This document shows positions 41,924 through 49,791 of a stretch of DNA of 64,000 nucleotides, piece by piece (the stretch's first letter is position 1; every line of letters starts with the position of its first letter). The DNA is from Geomonas oryzae. GTDB lineage: Bacteria > Desulfobacterota > Desulfuromonadia > Geobacterales > Geobacteraceae. The stretch lies in contig NZ_RAHW01000004.1 of the NCBI RefSeq assembly GCF_004117875.1, positions 372,001-436,000 on the forward strand, given 5' to 3'. Position numbers and translations under genes: made by a program. The notes under the pieces are model-generated. The model was given only the letters and a program-made list of their open reading frames with translations, had not been told where the DNA came from and made no database searches.

Positions 41924-43150
41924 TCAGTCCTTGGCGTGGCACTTGTTGCACAGGCTGCGCTGGAAGCGGGCGAAATGCGAGGGATCGCGGTCGTACATGG
42001 CGACCCGGTACTCGGCCCTGGTCTTTCCGCCGGCGGCGCCAGGGTCGCTCCCCTGGTTGACCGCATCGGTGCCGGGGTAGCCGCCATTCACGGTGAGGAC
42101 GGTTCCTTTCGTGTTCCACCTGGTTATGGCGTCGAAGGCCGAGGCGTGCGCACGGTGGCAGGTAAGGCACATCACCTTGTCATCCGCCTTGGGACCGGAA
42201 TGTGACGTGGTGATGGCGGCCAGTTGCCGCACGTCGGTCAGGTCACCGCTTTGGAAGGGGACCAGGGAGGTGAAGGCGGTGCTCTCGTTGCCGCTTAGGT
42301 CGCCGCTTTTCACATATCGGTTGTAGGTCCGTGCCATTGCGTCACCAAGGGCGACCCCGGATGGGTGCAGATGGGCGCCCCCTTTCCCGCTGGACATCCC
42401 GCCGTGGCAGTTCAGGCACCACTCGCTGCTCCCCTTGCCGTAGGCGACCCGGGTGTCGGCGCTGTTTTCGCCGCGGTTGTAGTCGCGCGGGGCGACGGCG
42501 ATGGGCGGGTCGTAGACGAAGTTGTGGCTCGTTCCTTTGGTCCCGTATCCCGAGCCGGCCAGCATGCGATAGCTCCCGACGGCATCGGTGGCGCTTGGGG
42601 TGGCGCCGTAGGAGCCGGAGTCGGTGACGGGATTGCCCGAATCCGTTATGGTGCCCGAGCCGTCGATGACGCGGTAGTTGCCGTGCGGGTCATGGCAACT
42701 GACGCAGGAAAGGGCATACGAGGGATAGGTCCCGCCGGGGGATGAAGTGAGTGTCGTGTCGGGGAAGTACCCGTAAGCCGGCGCGACGATGTTGTGTCCG
42801 TGCCGCTCTCCCGGGCTAACCGCGCGCTCTCCGTTGACTTCGGACCAGTAGTACTGCTTGGTCAGGTAGGCGAAATCTCCGCCGGGGGTGAGCGAGGCGG
42901 GGGGGACCCCGCGGGGAGGGGCCGGACTGGTGGCGACCTGGCAGTCTTCAGGTCGCGCAGCCGCATGGCACCGCAGGCATATCTCGCTCGTCGAGGTCCC
43001 CGGCTGCAAAGCGGACAGACCGCTGCCCGCAGGCGCACCGTGGCAGCCGTCGCAGGCCCCGGTCCCGCCGTTATGGAACGCCGCGTTTCCGTTGGCGGCG
43101 TTCATCGTCAGCACCAGCAACAAAGTCATGACAGCACTCGTACCTCGCAT
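41924..43150 (-). CDS. OmcS-like hexahaem c-type cytochrome (paralogue 3)
   Basis: 408 residues with signal peptide (M-R-G-T-S-A-V-M-T-L-L-L-V-L-T-M-N-A-A-N-G-N-A). Six CxxCH motifs: CDGCH, CLRCH, CVSCH, CLNCH, CLTCH, CNKCH, in the same order and spacing as OmcS. Landmarks T-P-G-G-D-F-A-Y, G-H-N-I-V-A, S-C-H-D-P-H-G and the end L-C-N-K-C-H-A-K-D are shared. Unlike OmcS and the other paralogues, the first motif is CDGCH-G-A-P, missing the His three residues after CH that in OmcS bridges neighbouring subunits. So it may not polymerise the same way. The start ATG 43150 follows GGGGAC. Last gene of the cytochrome cluster, separated from the previous one by a terminator. Confidence 0.85.
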   Translation of the reverse strand: MRGTSAVMTLLLVLTMNAANGNAAFHNGGTGACDGCHGAPAGSGLSALQPGTSTSEICLRCHAAARPEDCQVATSPAPPRGVPPASLTPGGDFAYLTKQYYWSEVNGERAVSPGERHGHNIVAPAYGYFPDTTLTSSPGGTYPSYALSCVSCHDPHGNYRVIDGSGTITDSGNPVTDSGSYGATPSATDAVGSYRMLAGSGYGTKGTSHNFVYDPPIAVAPRDYNRGENSADTRVAYGKGSSEWCLNCHGGMSSGKGGAHLHPSGVALGDAMARTYNRYVKSGDLSGNESTAFTSLVPFQSGDLTDVRQLAAITTSHSGPKADDKVMCLTCHRAHASAFDAITRWNTKGTVLTVNGGYPGTDAVNQGSDPGAAGGKTRAEYRVAMYDRDPSHFARFQRSLCNKCHAKD

Positions 43151-43277
43151 GGCCCGTCCCCTTTCCCGCGGCAACAAGAGGAAGGTACTCTCTTGGCCCG
43201 ATGATGGACTCATCGGGGAAAGTGGCTGTAACTTGAGGCCTTGGGGAAAAGAGGGCGCGGCTACCGGCTTGAGACGG

Positions 43278-43304
43278 AAAACGCCCCGTCAAGGGGCGCT
43301 TTGT
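43278..43304 (-). terminator. Terminator between the two distal OmcS-like genes
   Basis: On the minus strand GCGCCCC and CGGGGCG form a stem with TTGA loop followed by TTTTCC. It may partly end the operon before paralogue 3. Confidence 0.75.
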
Positions 43305-43334
43305 TTGTCAAAGAACGGAGGGTACGGGCGCGAA

Positions 43335-44627
43335 CTACTGTTTGTAGGCGTCGTTCTCGTGGCACTTGTTGCACAAGGACCATTGGTTGGGCGCGTACAT
43401 GCCGGCCGGTCTCCCATACATCCCTTGCTGGTACTCGGCCATGGTCTTGCCGGTGGAGTTGGGCCCCGACTGTCCCTGCAGCGTGGGGGCGTCGATTCCG
43501 GGCCAGGATCCCGCCACGGTGAGGTAGGCCCCCTTGGCGCAGTTCCAGCGGGTTGCGCTGTCCCAGGCGGAGGCGTGGGCCCGGTGGCAGGTAAGGCAGT
43601 TCACGTTGTCATCGCTCGATGGCCCGGCGGTCGAGGAGGTGGCGATGGCGAGCTGTGTCGCATCGGAGGTTCCTTCCTCGAAGGGGACCATGGAAGTGTA
43701 GGCGCCGGCGATGGTCCCCCCGAGATTCCCCGTGGAGATGTAGGCGTTGTAGGTGGCGACGACGTCGGCCGGGAGTTTCGCGCTGTTGCCGGAGGGGTGG
43801 TTGCCCACCGTGTCGCCGGGGGTGGAGGAGTGGGTCAGGCCGGCGTGGCAGTTGCCGCACCACTCCGACATGCCCCGGCCGTAAGCTACCCGGGTGTCCG
43901 AGGTGTTCTCCGCCCTGTTGTAGGTTGCGGGGGACACGGCGGACGGCGGGTCGTTGACGAAGGGGGCGAGGGGATACGAGGCGGGCGCGTATCCGGCTCC
44001 CGCCAGCATCCGGTAACTCCCTACCGCCTCGGTTGCCGTGGGGAGCGCGCCGTAGGAGCCGGAACCGGCGATCGGCTTGCCCCCCTTCGCCACGGTACCG
44101 CTGCTGTCGAGGATGCGGTACCCGCCGTGCGGGTCGTGGCAGCTGATGCAGCTTAGGCTCGCGGATGGATACGTGCCGCCGGGAGCCAGCGCGTTGCGGG
44201 CGTCCTGGAAATACAGGAAATCGTAGGCGATGATGTTATGCCCGTGGGCGTCTCCGCTGCTGGAAACGGGGAGGCCGGTCGCAGGGTCGACCCAGGAATA
44301 GTTCTTCTGCAGCCAGGCGAAATCCCCCCCCGGCGTCAGCTGGACCGGGGGCAGCCCGGAGGGGGACGGCGGGTTTGTCGCCACCCGGTAGCTGTCGGTC
44401 GGGGTGGCGCCGGAGTGGCAGATGAGGCAGGTGGAACTTGGATCCGAGCCCTGTAGCAGGTACTGGTTCGCCGACCCCTTCGAGCTCGTCGCCATCCCGC
44501 CGGAGGAGTTGTGCACCGTGTGGCAACCGTCGCAGACGGCGACCCCGCCGCTGTGAAAGGCGAGGGCGTTGCCTGCTCCGGCCGTCGCCAGCAGGAGTGC
44601 GGTCAAAACTGTCTTGGGCACGTTCAT
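43335..44627 (-). CDS. OmcS-like hexahaem c-type cytochrome (paralogue 2)
   Basis: 430 residues with signal peptide (M-N-V-P-K-T-V-L-T-A-L-L-L-A-T-A-G-A-G-N-A-L-A, cut before F-H-S-G-G). Six CxxCH motifs: CDGCH, CLICH, CISCH, CGNCH, CLTCH, CNKCH. OmcS landmarks are T-P-G-G-D-F-A-W, G-H-N-I-I-A, I-S-C-H-D-P-H-G-G-Y-R, G-M-S-E-W-C-G-N-C-H and T-C-H-R-A-H-A-S. It keeps CDGCH-T-V-H with the His that donates an axial ligand to the adjoining subunit in OmcS filaments. The C-terminus (E-N-D-A-Y-K-Q) is longer. Exported to the cell surface and likely filament-competent. It may be the OmcT counterpart. Confidence 0.88.
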   Translation of the reverse strand: MNVPKTVLTALLLATAGAGNALAFHSGGVAVCDGCHTVHNSSGGMATSSKGSANQYLLQGSDPSSTCLICHSGATPTDSYRVATNPPSPSGLPPVQLTPGGDFAWLQKNYSWVDPATGLPVSSSGDAHGHNIIAYDFLYFQDARNALAPGGTYPSASLSCISCHDPHGGYRILDSSGTVAKGGKPIAGSGSYGALPTATEAVGSYRMLAGAGYAPASYPLAPFVNDPPSAVSPATYNRAENTSDTRVAYGRGMSEWCGNCHAGLTHSSTPGDTVGNHPSGNSAKLPADVVATYNAYISTGNLGGTIAGAYTSMVPFEEGTSDATQLAIATSSTAGPSSDDNVNCLTCHRAHASAWDSATRWNCAKGAYLTVAGSWPGIDAPTLQGQSGPNSTGKTMAEYQQGMYGRPAGMYAPNQWSLCNKCHENDAYKQ

Positions 44628-44639
44628 GGATTTCTGGGA

Positions 44640-44969
44640 TTAACCCTTCCTGTCATCCTGCCTGCGATAGACCGCCCTCTGCCCGTTCCCCGCGATGACG
44701 AAGGCACCGTTGTCCAGCTTGCCGTACAACGATTTCACCGTTCCCCGGATCGCCACGTCGAGCCGCACCGTCCCGTTCTTGTCGTCCTGCCAGGTGAACT
44801 GGAGCGACGGGAGATCCTTCACCACGAACACCCCGGTGTGGTCGGCCTTGAACTGGACGGTCTCCGGGAGCTGCGGGTTGGCCCAGGTGCCGACGACCCC
44901 TTCGGCCCTGTTGCACCCCAAGGCGACCAGCAGCATGAGTACGGTTGCGGCCACGGGAAAATATTTCAT
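44640..44969 (-). CDS. Small predicted lipoprotein
   Basis: 109 residues from ATG 44969 (AAGGAGGAACAAG upstream). Lipobox L-V-A-L-G-C (Cys about 19). The mature part is a lipocalin-like beta-rich domain: V-V-G-T-W-A-N-P, T-V-Q-F-K-A-D-H-T-G-V-F, V-K-S-L-Y-G-K-L-D and A-V-Y-R-R, a pattern like small META/DUF-type lipoproteins. It lies between the Sel1 gene and OmcS-like paralogue 2 in the operon and probably helps assembly or stability of surface cytochromes. That role is inferred from position. Confidence 0.7.
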   Translation of the reverse strand: MKYFPVAATVLMLLVALGCNRAEGVVGTWANPQLPETVQFKADHTGVFVVKDLPSLQFTWQDDKNGTVRLDVAIRGTVKSLYGKLDNGAFVIAGNGQRAVYRRQDDRKG

Positions 44970-45010
44970 CTTGTTCCTCCTTGCAGTGATCACTGCCGTT
45001 TCATGCCGCG

Positions 45011-45544
45011 TCAGTACTTCTCACCCATGACGTTTAGCAGCTTGCGCGCGTTCACGTGTCCTTTCCTCGCGGCCAGGCGCAGCCATTTGACCGCCTCGCC
45101 GTGATCCTTTGGGACACCTTCCCCGTTGGTGTACATGAGCCCCAGGTTGAACTGCGACGGGGCGTGTCCCTTTTCCGCCCCCTTGCGGTACCACTTCGCC
45201 GCCTCCTTCAGATCCTGCGGGACTCCGTCTCCCTTGTCGTAGATCATGCCGAGGTTGTACTGGGCCCGGAGGTGGTTCTTTTCCGCGGCCTGCGTGAGCC
45301 AGTGGATCGCTTCCTTCTTGTCGACGGGGACTCCTTCACCCCTGTAGTACATGATGCCGAGGAGGTAGCACGAGTCCCCGCCGTGGTCGGCCTTGAAAAG
45401 CCGCAGTGCGGTGGGGTAGTCGTGCCGCTGGTAGGCCTGAAAGGCCGCGTTGAAGCCGGGTTGGGGGGGGGTGGCCCAAGAGGTGGCGGCCCAGGCCAGC
45501 ATGAGGAGCGTGGGCCATCCATTGCCAAGAGTACGTGTCTTCAT
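45011..45544 (-). CDS. Exported Sel1-repeat protein
   Basis: 177 residues from ATG 45544, signal peptide M-K-T-R-T-L-G-N-G-W-P-T-L-L-M-L-A-W-A-A-T-S-W-A. It has four Sel1/TPR-like repeats with the A-x-x-x-L-G-x-[MY]-Y-x-x-G-x-G-V-P pattern (I-M-Y-Y-R-G-E-G-V-P, M-I-Y-D-K-G-D-G-V-P, L-M-Y-T-N-G-E-G-V-P), each followed by E-A-[AIV]-x-W-x-[RT]. Such repeats bind partner proteins. In the nanowire operon it may hold cytochromes or assembly factors in the periplasm. Confidence 0.82.
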   Translation of the reverse strand: MKTRTLGNGWPTLLMLAWAATSWATPPQPGFNAAFQAYQRHDYPTALRLFKADHGGDSCYLLGIMYYRGEGVPVDKKEAIHWLTQAAEKNHLRAQYNLGMIYDKGDGVPQDLKEAAKWYRKGAEKGHAPSQFNLGLMYTNGEGVPKDHGEAVKWLRLAARKGHVNARKLLNVMGEKY

Positions 45545-45604
45545 AACCGATCCTTTGTGCGTTGTCCGCATCCCGGAGGGGGCGAGTCCCCCCCCGCATG
45601 TCCC

Positions 45605-46504
45605 TTACTTGATGAGCTCGAAGAACTGGGCGCGGGAGTTGTTCCGGTCCGCTATGCCGAGAAGACCGCTGTCGCTCACGCAGATCTGCGAGGGGTAGTA
45701 GAGCTGCCCCTCCTTCCACCCCAGGGCGAGCAGCCGGCCGGTATAGGCGCCGTCCGGCCCGAGGGTCACCAGGGAGCTGCCGTTTTGATCCATGACGAAG
45801 ATGGTGCCGCGGCTGTCGGTGGTCAGGTAGGTGGCGAAGCTCAGGTACTCCTTCAGGTCCTTGGACAGGGGCTTGAATTCGGTTCCCCCCTTGGATGCCG
45901 CGTAGACCGTCGAGGCGAGGCTGTCCAGGAGCAGCAGGTCGCCCCCCCGGGTCAGGGCGAGGTCGGAGCAGAAACCGGCTTGGGCAGGGAAGGGGAGCTG
46001 GCGCCGGAAGTTGCCGCTCGGGTCGAGCTCCAGGACCCTCTGCCCGAGGACGTCAAGCAGGTAGACCTCGTCGTCCGCCGCGATCTTGAAACTGCGTATC
46101 TGCGGGTCGGGGGCGGGGACGCCATGCAGGTCAAGGTACCCCGCAAAGCTCCCGTCCCCCTTCAGGTGGACGATGCGCCGCAGCTTGCCGTCCAGTGCGT
46201 AGATGTCCCCCTTGGAGTCGAGTTGCAGCCGGGTCGGTTCGGGGAGTTGCTGGACTTTCACTTCGCTTCCGCCGGAGATGCCGGCTTCCTTGAAGCTGTA
46301 TTTAAGCAGGCGGCCGTTCCCCGTATCGGCGACCACTATCCCCCCCTTGGCATCGCAGGCGATCCCCTCCGGGGTGGCGAGCGCCCCCCCCTTGTCGTCC
46401 AGGTAGACCGCGGTCACCTGCTTGAGCCGCTCCGCGGCTGACGCGCCGGTGGCGGCGAGGAGCACGAACGCGAACACGGCGTATTTCATGAAGATTGAAG
46501 ACAT
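45605..46504 (-). CDS. Exported NHL-repeat beta-propeller protein
   Basis: 299 residues from ATG 46504 (AAGAGGTGAAAGCC upstream), signal peptide to A-S-A. Repeats G-I-A-C-D-A-K-G-G-I-V-V-A-D-T-G-N-G-R-L-L-K-Y and similar form a six-blade NHL propeller. The product is periplasmic or surface-exposed and without haem. Homologous NHL genes lie beside omcS in Geobacter sulfurreducens. It follows the 16-haem cytochrome gene with only five bases between stop and start. Likely a scaffold or chaperone. Confidence 0.85.
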   Translation of the reverse strand: MSSIFMKYAVFAFVLLAATGASAAERLKQVTAVYLDDKGGALATPEGIACDAKGGIVVADTGNGRLLKYSFKEAGISGGSEVKVQQLPEPTRLQLDSKGDIYALDGKLRRIVHLKGDGSFAGYLDLHGVPAPDPQIRSFKIAADDEVYLLDVLGQRVLELDPSGNFRRQLPFPAQAGFCSDLALTRGGDLLLLDSLASTVYAASKGGTEFKPLSKDLKEYLSFATYLTTDSRGTIFVMDQNGSSLVTLGPDGAYTGRLLALGWKEGQLYYPSQICVSDSGLLGIADRNNSRAQFFELIK

Positions 46505-46509
46505 GGCTT

Positions 46510-47787
46510 TCACCTCTTGTACTGGTCATGGCACTGGGTGCACAGATCGCTCGTGGTCGGGAACGGGATGAAGTGCTTGTATTCCGTACCGTGCGCGCGG
46601 TGGCAGCTCAGGCACTGCATGGTCAGGTTCTTGTTCCGCTTGTCCTTCACCTTGTCCCCGATGGGGTGGGTCGAGTGTTTCTGCCAGTCGTGGCACTTGC
46701 CGCAGACGTCTATGATGGACGCCTTGTTGGTCAGGAACTGGCTGTTCGATCCGTGGGGGTCGTGGCAGGCCATGCAGTTCCCCTTCTGGATCGGGTCGTG
46801 CTTGGTGAGCGACTTTTCCTGCCTCTGGATGGTGTCCTTGTGGCAGCTGCCGCAGACGGTGATCAGGTCAGCCTTGAGCAGTCCCTTCTCCCTGGCCGCG
46901 TGGGGATTGTGGCAGGTGAGGCACCCCTGCTTGCCCAAAAGGGGCCAGTGCACCTTGTTCTTCGCGAAGGTCGAATTCACCATGTCGCTGTGGCACTCCT
47001 TGCAGAGTTCCGAGCCGCTGCGCTTGGTCTTGAGCGGCGAGCCTGAGGTGGCGTCTTCGTGGCACTGGCTGCACATCTTGCTGGCTACCGGCCGGTGCAC
47101 GTCGTTGTAGAGGATGCCCGGCATGTCGGAACCGTGCGGGTCGTGGCAGGAGGTGCAGCGTGCCTTGGCGACGGGGTAGTTCATGTGCTGCTTGATGAAG
47201 ATCGGCTTGTCCACCTTGTGGCAGCCGGTGCACAGGGCCGGCACCTCGTCCTTGAGCAAAAAGCCCGCCTTGCTGGAGGCATGGGGGAGGTGGCAGGTGA
47301 GGCACCCGGTGGTCACGGGGCTGTGCTTGTGCTTGACCTTGGCGATGGTTTCCCCCATCGCCTTGTGGCAGTCGAGACAGAGCGCGTTGCCGGCCCGGAG
47401 CATGTTGAACCTGTTGTCCGAGGCGTGCGGGCTGTGGCACTTCATGCAGTTGCCTTCGGCGACCGGCTTGTGGCTGCTGCGCGCGTCCGGCGGGATGACC
47501 GTCGCGTGGCACTGCGCGCAGATTTCCTTCGAGTCGGCGGCCAGGAGCTTGCCGTGGGACGAGGTGTGCGGGTTGTGGCACCCGGTGCAGTCGCCGGACT
47601 TGACCGGGGTGTGCACGAACGGCTTTTTCACCGTCTCCTGGATGTTGACGTGGCAGTCCATGCAGACCTTCCCTGTCGCGCCGGGCTTGAGCTTGTAGAG
47701 CAAAAGGGCGTTCTCCTGTGCCGCGGCGGAGGCGACGTAGAGCAGGGCGAGCAGGATCATGATGAGTATCTCGGTGCGTTGCTTCAT
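46510..47787 (-). CDS. 16-haem c-type cytochrome
   Basis: 425 residues with signal peptide (M-K-Q-R-T-E-I-L-I-M-I-L-L-A-L-L-Y-V-A-S-A-A-A). I count sixteen CxxCH motifs, most in pairs of the type C-x-x-C-H-[NDS]-P-H-x-S followed about 20 residues later by L-C-x-x-C-H, the doubled cytochrome_c3-like (doubled CXXCH) repeat. The pattern implies a linear chain of eight repeats. Most of the extra His needed for bis-His ligation are present (P-H, K-H). Probably a periplasmic or outer-membrane electron wire feeding OmcS. It begins 12 bases after the 26-haem gene. Confidence 0.93.
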   Translation of the reverse strand: MKQRTEILIMILLALLYVASAAAQENALLLYKLKPGATGKVCMDCHVNIQETVKKPFVHTPVKSGDCTGCHNPHTSSHGKLLAADSKEICAQCHATVIPPDARSSHKPVAEGNCMKCHSPHASDNRFNMLRAGNALCLDCHKAMGETIAKVKHKHSPVTTGCLTCHLPHASSKAGFLLKDEVPALCTGCHKVDKPIFIKQHMNYPVAKARCTSCHDPHGSDMPGILYNDVHRPVASKMCSQCHEDATSGSPLKTKRSGSELCKECHSDMVNSTFAKNKVHWPLLGKQGCLTCHNPHAAREKGLLKADLITVCGSCHKDTIQRQEKSLTKHDPIQKGNCMACHDPHGSNSQFLTNKASIIDVCGKCHDWQKHSTHPIGDKVKDKRNKNLTMQCLSCHRAHGTEYKHFIPFPTTSDLCTQCHDQYKR

Positions 47788-47799
47788 TGCTTACTCCTC

Positions 47800-49773
47800 T
47801 CAGCGCTTCTCGACGATGTGGCAGTCGTCGCAGGTGCGTGCCGCAAAGGGGGGATGGAGCGTGTCCTTGAAGAACTTGGAGTCCTTGGACGCGTGCGGGT
47901 TGTGGCAGCTCACGCAGTTGATCCCGTCCGGGTTGATGTTCAGGTGGTCCTTGGCGAACTGCTCCGCCTTCAGGTCGTGGCACTCGGCGCAGGTCGTCCT
48001 GACCGGCTCGGCCAAAAGCGAGCGCTCCGCGGCGAAGTGCGGGCGGTGGCAGGTGGTGCAGTCCTTCTGCGCGGGCTGGTGCGGCGTTTCCTTCCCCATC
48101 TTCTCCTTTATCTGCTTGTGGCAGGTGAGGCAGAGGTCCGGGCTCGGCGCGAGCAAAAGGCGGTTCAGCTTGGACTTGTGCGGGTTGTGGCACTTGGTGC
48201 ACTCCCCTCCGTTCATGAGCGGGGCGTGCTTGCTCCCCTTGCCGTTGAGACCCTTCTCGATGTCCAGGTGGCAGGAAAGGCAGAGCGTCTCCTGTTTCTT
48301 GGCCAGCATCCCCGGGTAGTTCGACGCGTGCGAGTCGTGGCAGCCGAGGCAGTTCTTGCGCTTGAAGGGGGCGTGGTTGGATCCGCCGGTTTCCTGCTCC
48401 ATGAGCTTCGCATGGCATTTCGCGCAGAGGTCGTCCGCGGGAGCCCTGAGCAGCGCCCCCTGGGGAGAGGCATGGGGGGCGTGGCAGGCGACGCAGTTTC
48501 CGTTTAACACCGGGGCGTGCGTGTGGTTTTTCTTGAAGGCGCTCTCCTTGTCGCTGTGGCAGCCGTAGCACACCGTGTCGATGCGAGCCTTGACCATGCC
48601 GTGGATGTTGGAGCCGTGCGGGTTGTGACAGGATGTGCAGTCACCCTCGGCGAAGGGGAAGTGCACGTCGCTCATGGCCTGGCTCTCCTTCACCTTGGCG
48701 TGGCACCCGTAGCAGAGATCCGCGCCCTGGGCGACCAGGAGCTTCTTCCCCGCCGCGTGCGGCTTGTGGCAGGAGAGGCACCCCTTCCCCTTGGTGACGG
48801 CGGCGTGCGGGGCGGTCATCCCGGCCCCCTTTTCCTTGTGGCAGCCGATGCAGAGCGCGTTGCCGTCGCGGACGGTGAGCTTGGAGAACTCCGAGGTGTG
48901 CGGGTTGTGGCAGGAGAGGCAGTCCCCCCCGCTGAACGGGGCGTGCTCGACGCTGCCCCCCATCTTGAGCTTGCCGGCCTCGTGGCACTGGTAGCAGAGC
49001 TCGCTCCCCTTCTGGGTGACGCCGAAGGGGTTGTCCGCGGCGGGGGCGTTGTGGCAGCCGTCGCACGACGCGCTCCGCACCGGGTCGTGGACGCTCCCCT
49101 TCAGGAGCTTGGGCTGCTCGGAAGAGTGCGGGTTGTGGCACACCGTGCAGCGCGCCTTTTCCACGGGGTAGCCGCCGTGGGCTTTTTTGAAGCCGGCGCC
49201 CTTGCTGTCGTGGCACGCGAGGCAGAGCTTGGGCTCCGCCTGGGCCAGGAGGTTCTTCTGGTCCGAGCTGTGGGCGACGTGGCAGGCCTTGCAGCCGTCG
49301 CGGGTAAGGACCTGGTGCACCACCTTCTTCTCGAAGAGTTCCTTCTTGTGGCACTGGTAGCAGACCTGGTTTCCTTCGTTCTTCAAAAGCCGGCCGGCCT
49401 GGGACGCGTGGGGGGCGTGGCACACGGTACAGTTGCCGTTTTTAAGGGCGCTGTGTACGTTCGCCCTGTTCATCCCGATCTTCTCCTTGGGATGGCACTT
49501 GAGGCAGAGGGCGTTTCCCGTCTCCTTCAACAGGAGCTTGGGCACGATGCCGTGGCGCAGGTGGCACTCCTCGCACTTTTGTTCCTTCACCACCGGGTGA
49601 ACGTCCTTCATCTCGAGGTACTTGGCCGCGAACTTCTTGTGGCAGTCAAGGCACCCCTTCTTGGCGAAACTCATCGCGGCGTGGCTCGGGCTGGTGCACA
49701 GCACGATGGCCGCATAGAGCAGGGCAGCGACGACGCCGACCGGAATACCGTATGTACTCTTCTTTCCCGACAT
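47800..49773 (-). CDS. 26-haem c-type cytochrome
   Basis: 657 residues with signal peptide (M-S-G-K-K-S-T-Y-G-I-P-V-G-V-V-A-A-L-L-Y-A, cut near S-H-A). I count 26 CxxCH motifs, arranged as thirteen doubled-CXXCH repeats of about 48 residues (C-x-x-C-H-N-P-H...L-C-x-x-C-H). The same haem number is known for the cytochrome encoded near omcS in G. sulfurreducens (GSU2495). It ends C-D-D-C-H-I-V-E-K-R. Preceded by the PpiC gene (18 bases) and followed by the 16-haem gene (12 bases). A long electron conduit, periplasmic to surface. Confidence 0.94.
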   Translation of the reverse strand: MSGKKSTYGIPVGVVAALLYAAIVLCTSPSHAAMSFAKKGCLDCHKKFAAKYLEMKDVHPVVKEQKCEECHLRHGIVPKLLLKETGNALCLKCHPKEKIGMNRANVHSALKNGNCTVCHAPHASQAGRLLKNEGNQVCYQCHKKELFEKKVVHQVLTRDGCKACHVAHSSDQKNLLAQAEPKLCLACHDSKGAGFKKAHGGYPVEKARCTVCHNPHSSEQPKLLKGSVHDPVRSASCDGCHNAPAADNPFGVTQKGSELCYQCHEAGKLKMGGSVEHAPFSGGDCLSCHNPHTSEFSKLTVRDGNALCIGCHKEKGAGMTAPHAAVTKGKGCLSCHKPHAAGKKLLVAQGADLCYGCHAKVKESQAMSDVHFPFAEGDCTSCHNPHGSNIHGMVKARIDTVCYGCHSDKESAFKKNHTHAPVLNGNCVACHAPHASPQGALLRAPADDLCAKCHAKLMEQETGGSNHAPFKRKNCLGCHDSHASNYPGMLAKKQETLCLSCHLDIEKGLNGKGSKHAPLMNGGECTKCHNPHKSKLNRLLLAPSPDLCLTCHKQIKEKMGKETPHQPAQKDCTTCHRPHFAAERSLLAEPVRTTCAECHDLKAEQFAKDHLNINPDGINCVSCHNPHASKDSKFFKDTLHPPFAARTCDDCHIVEKR

Positions 49774-49791
49774 GGTTTCTCCTCGCTCGCT

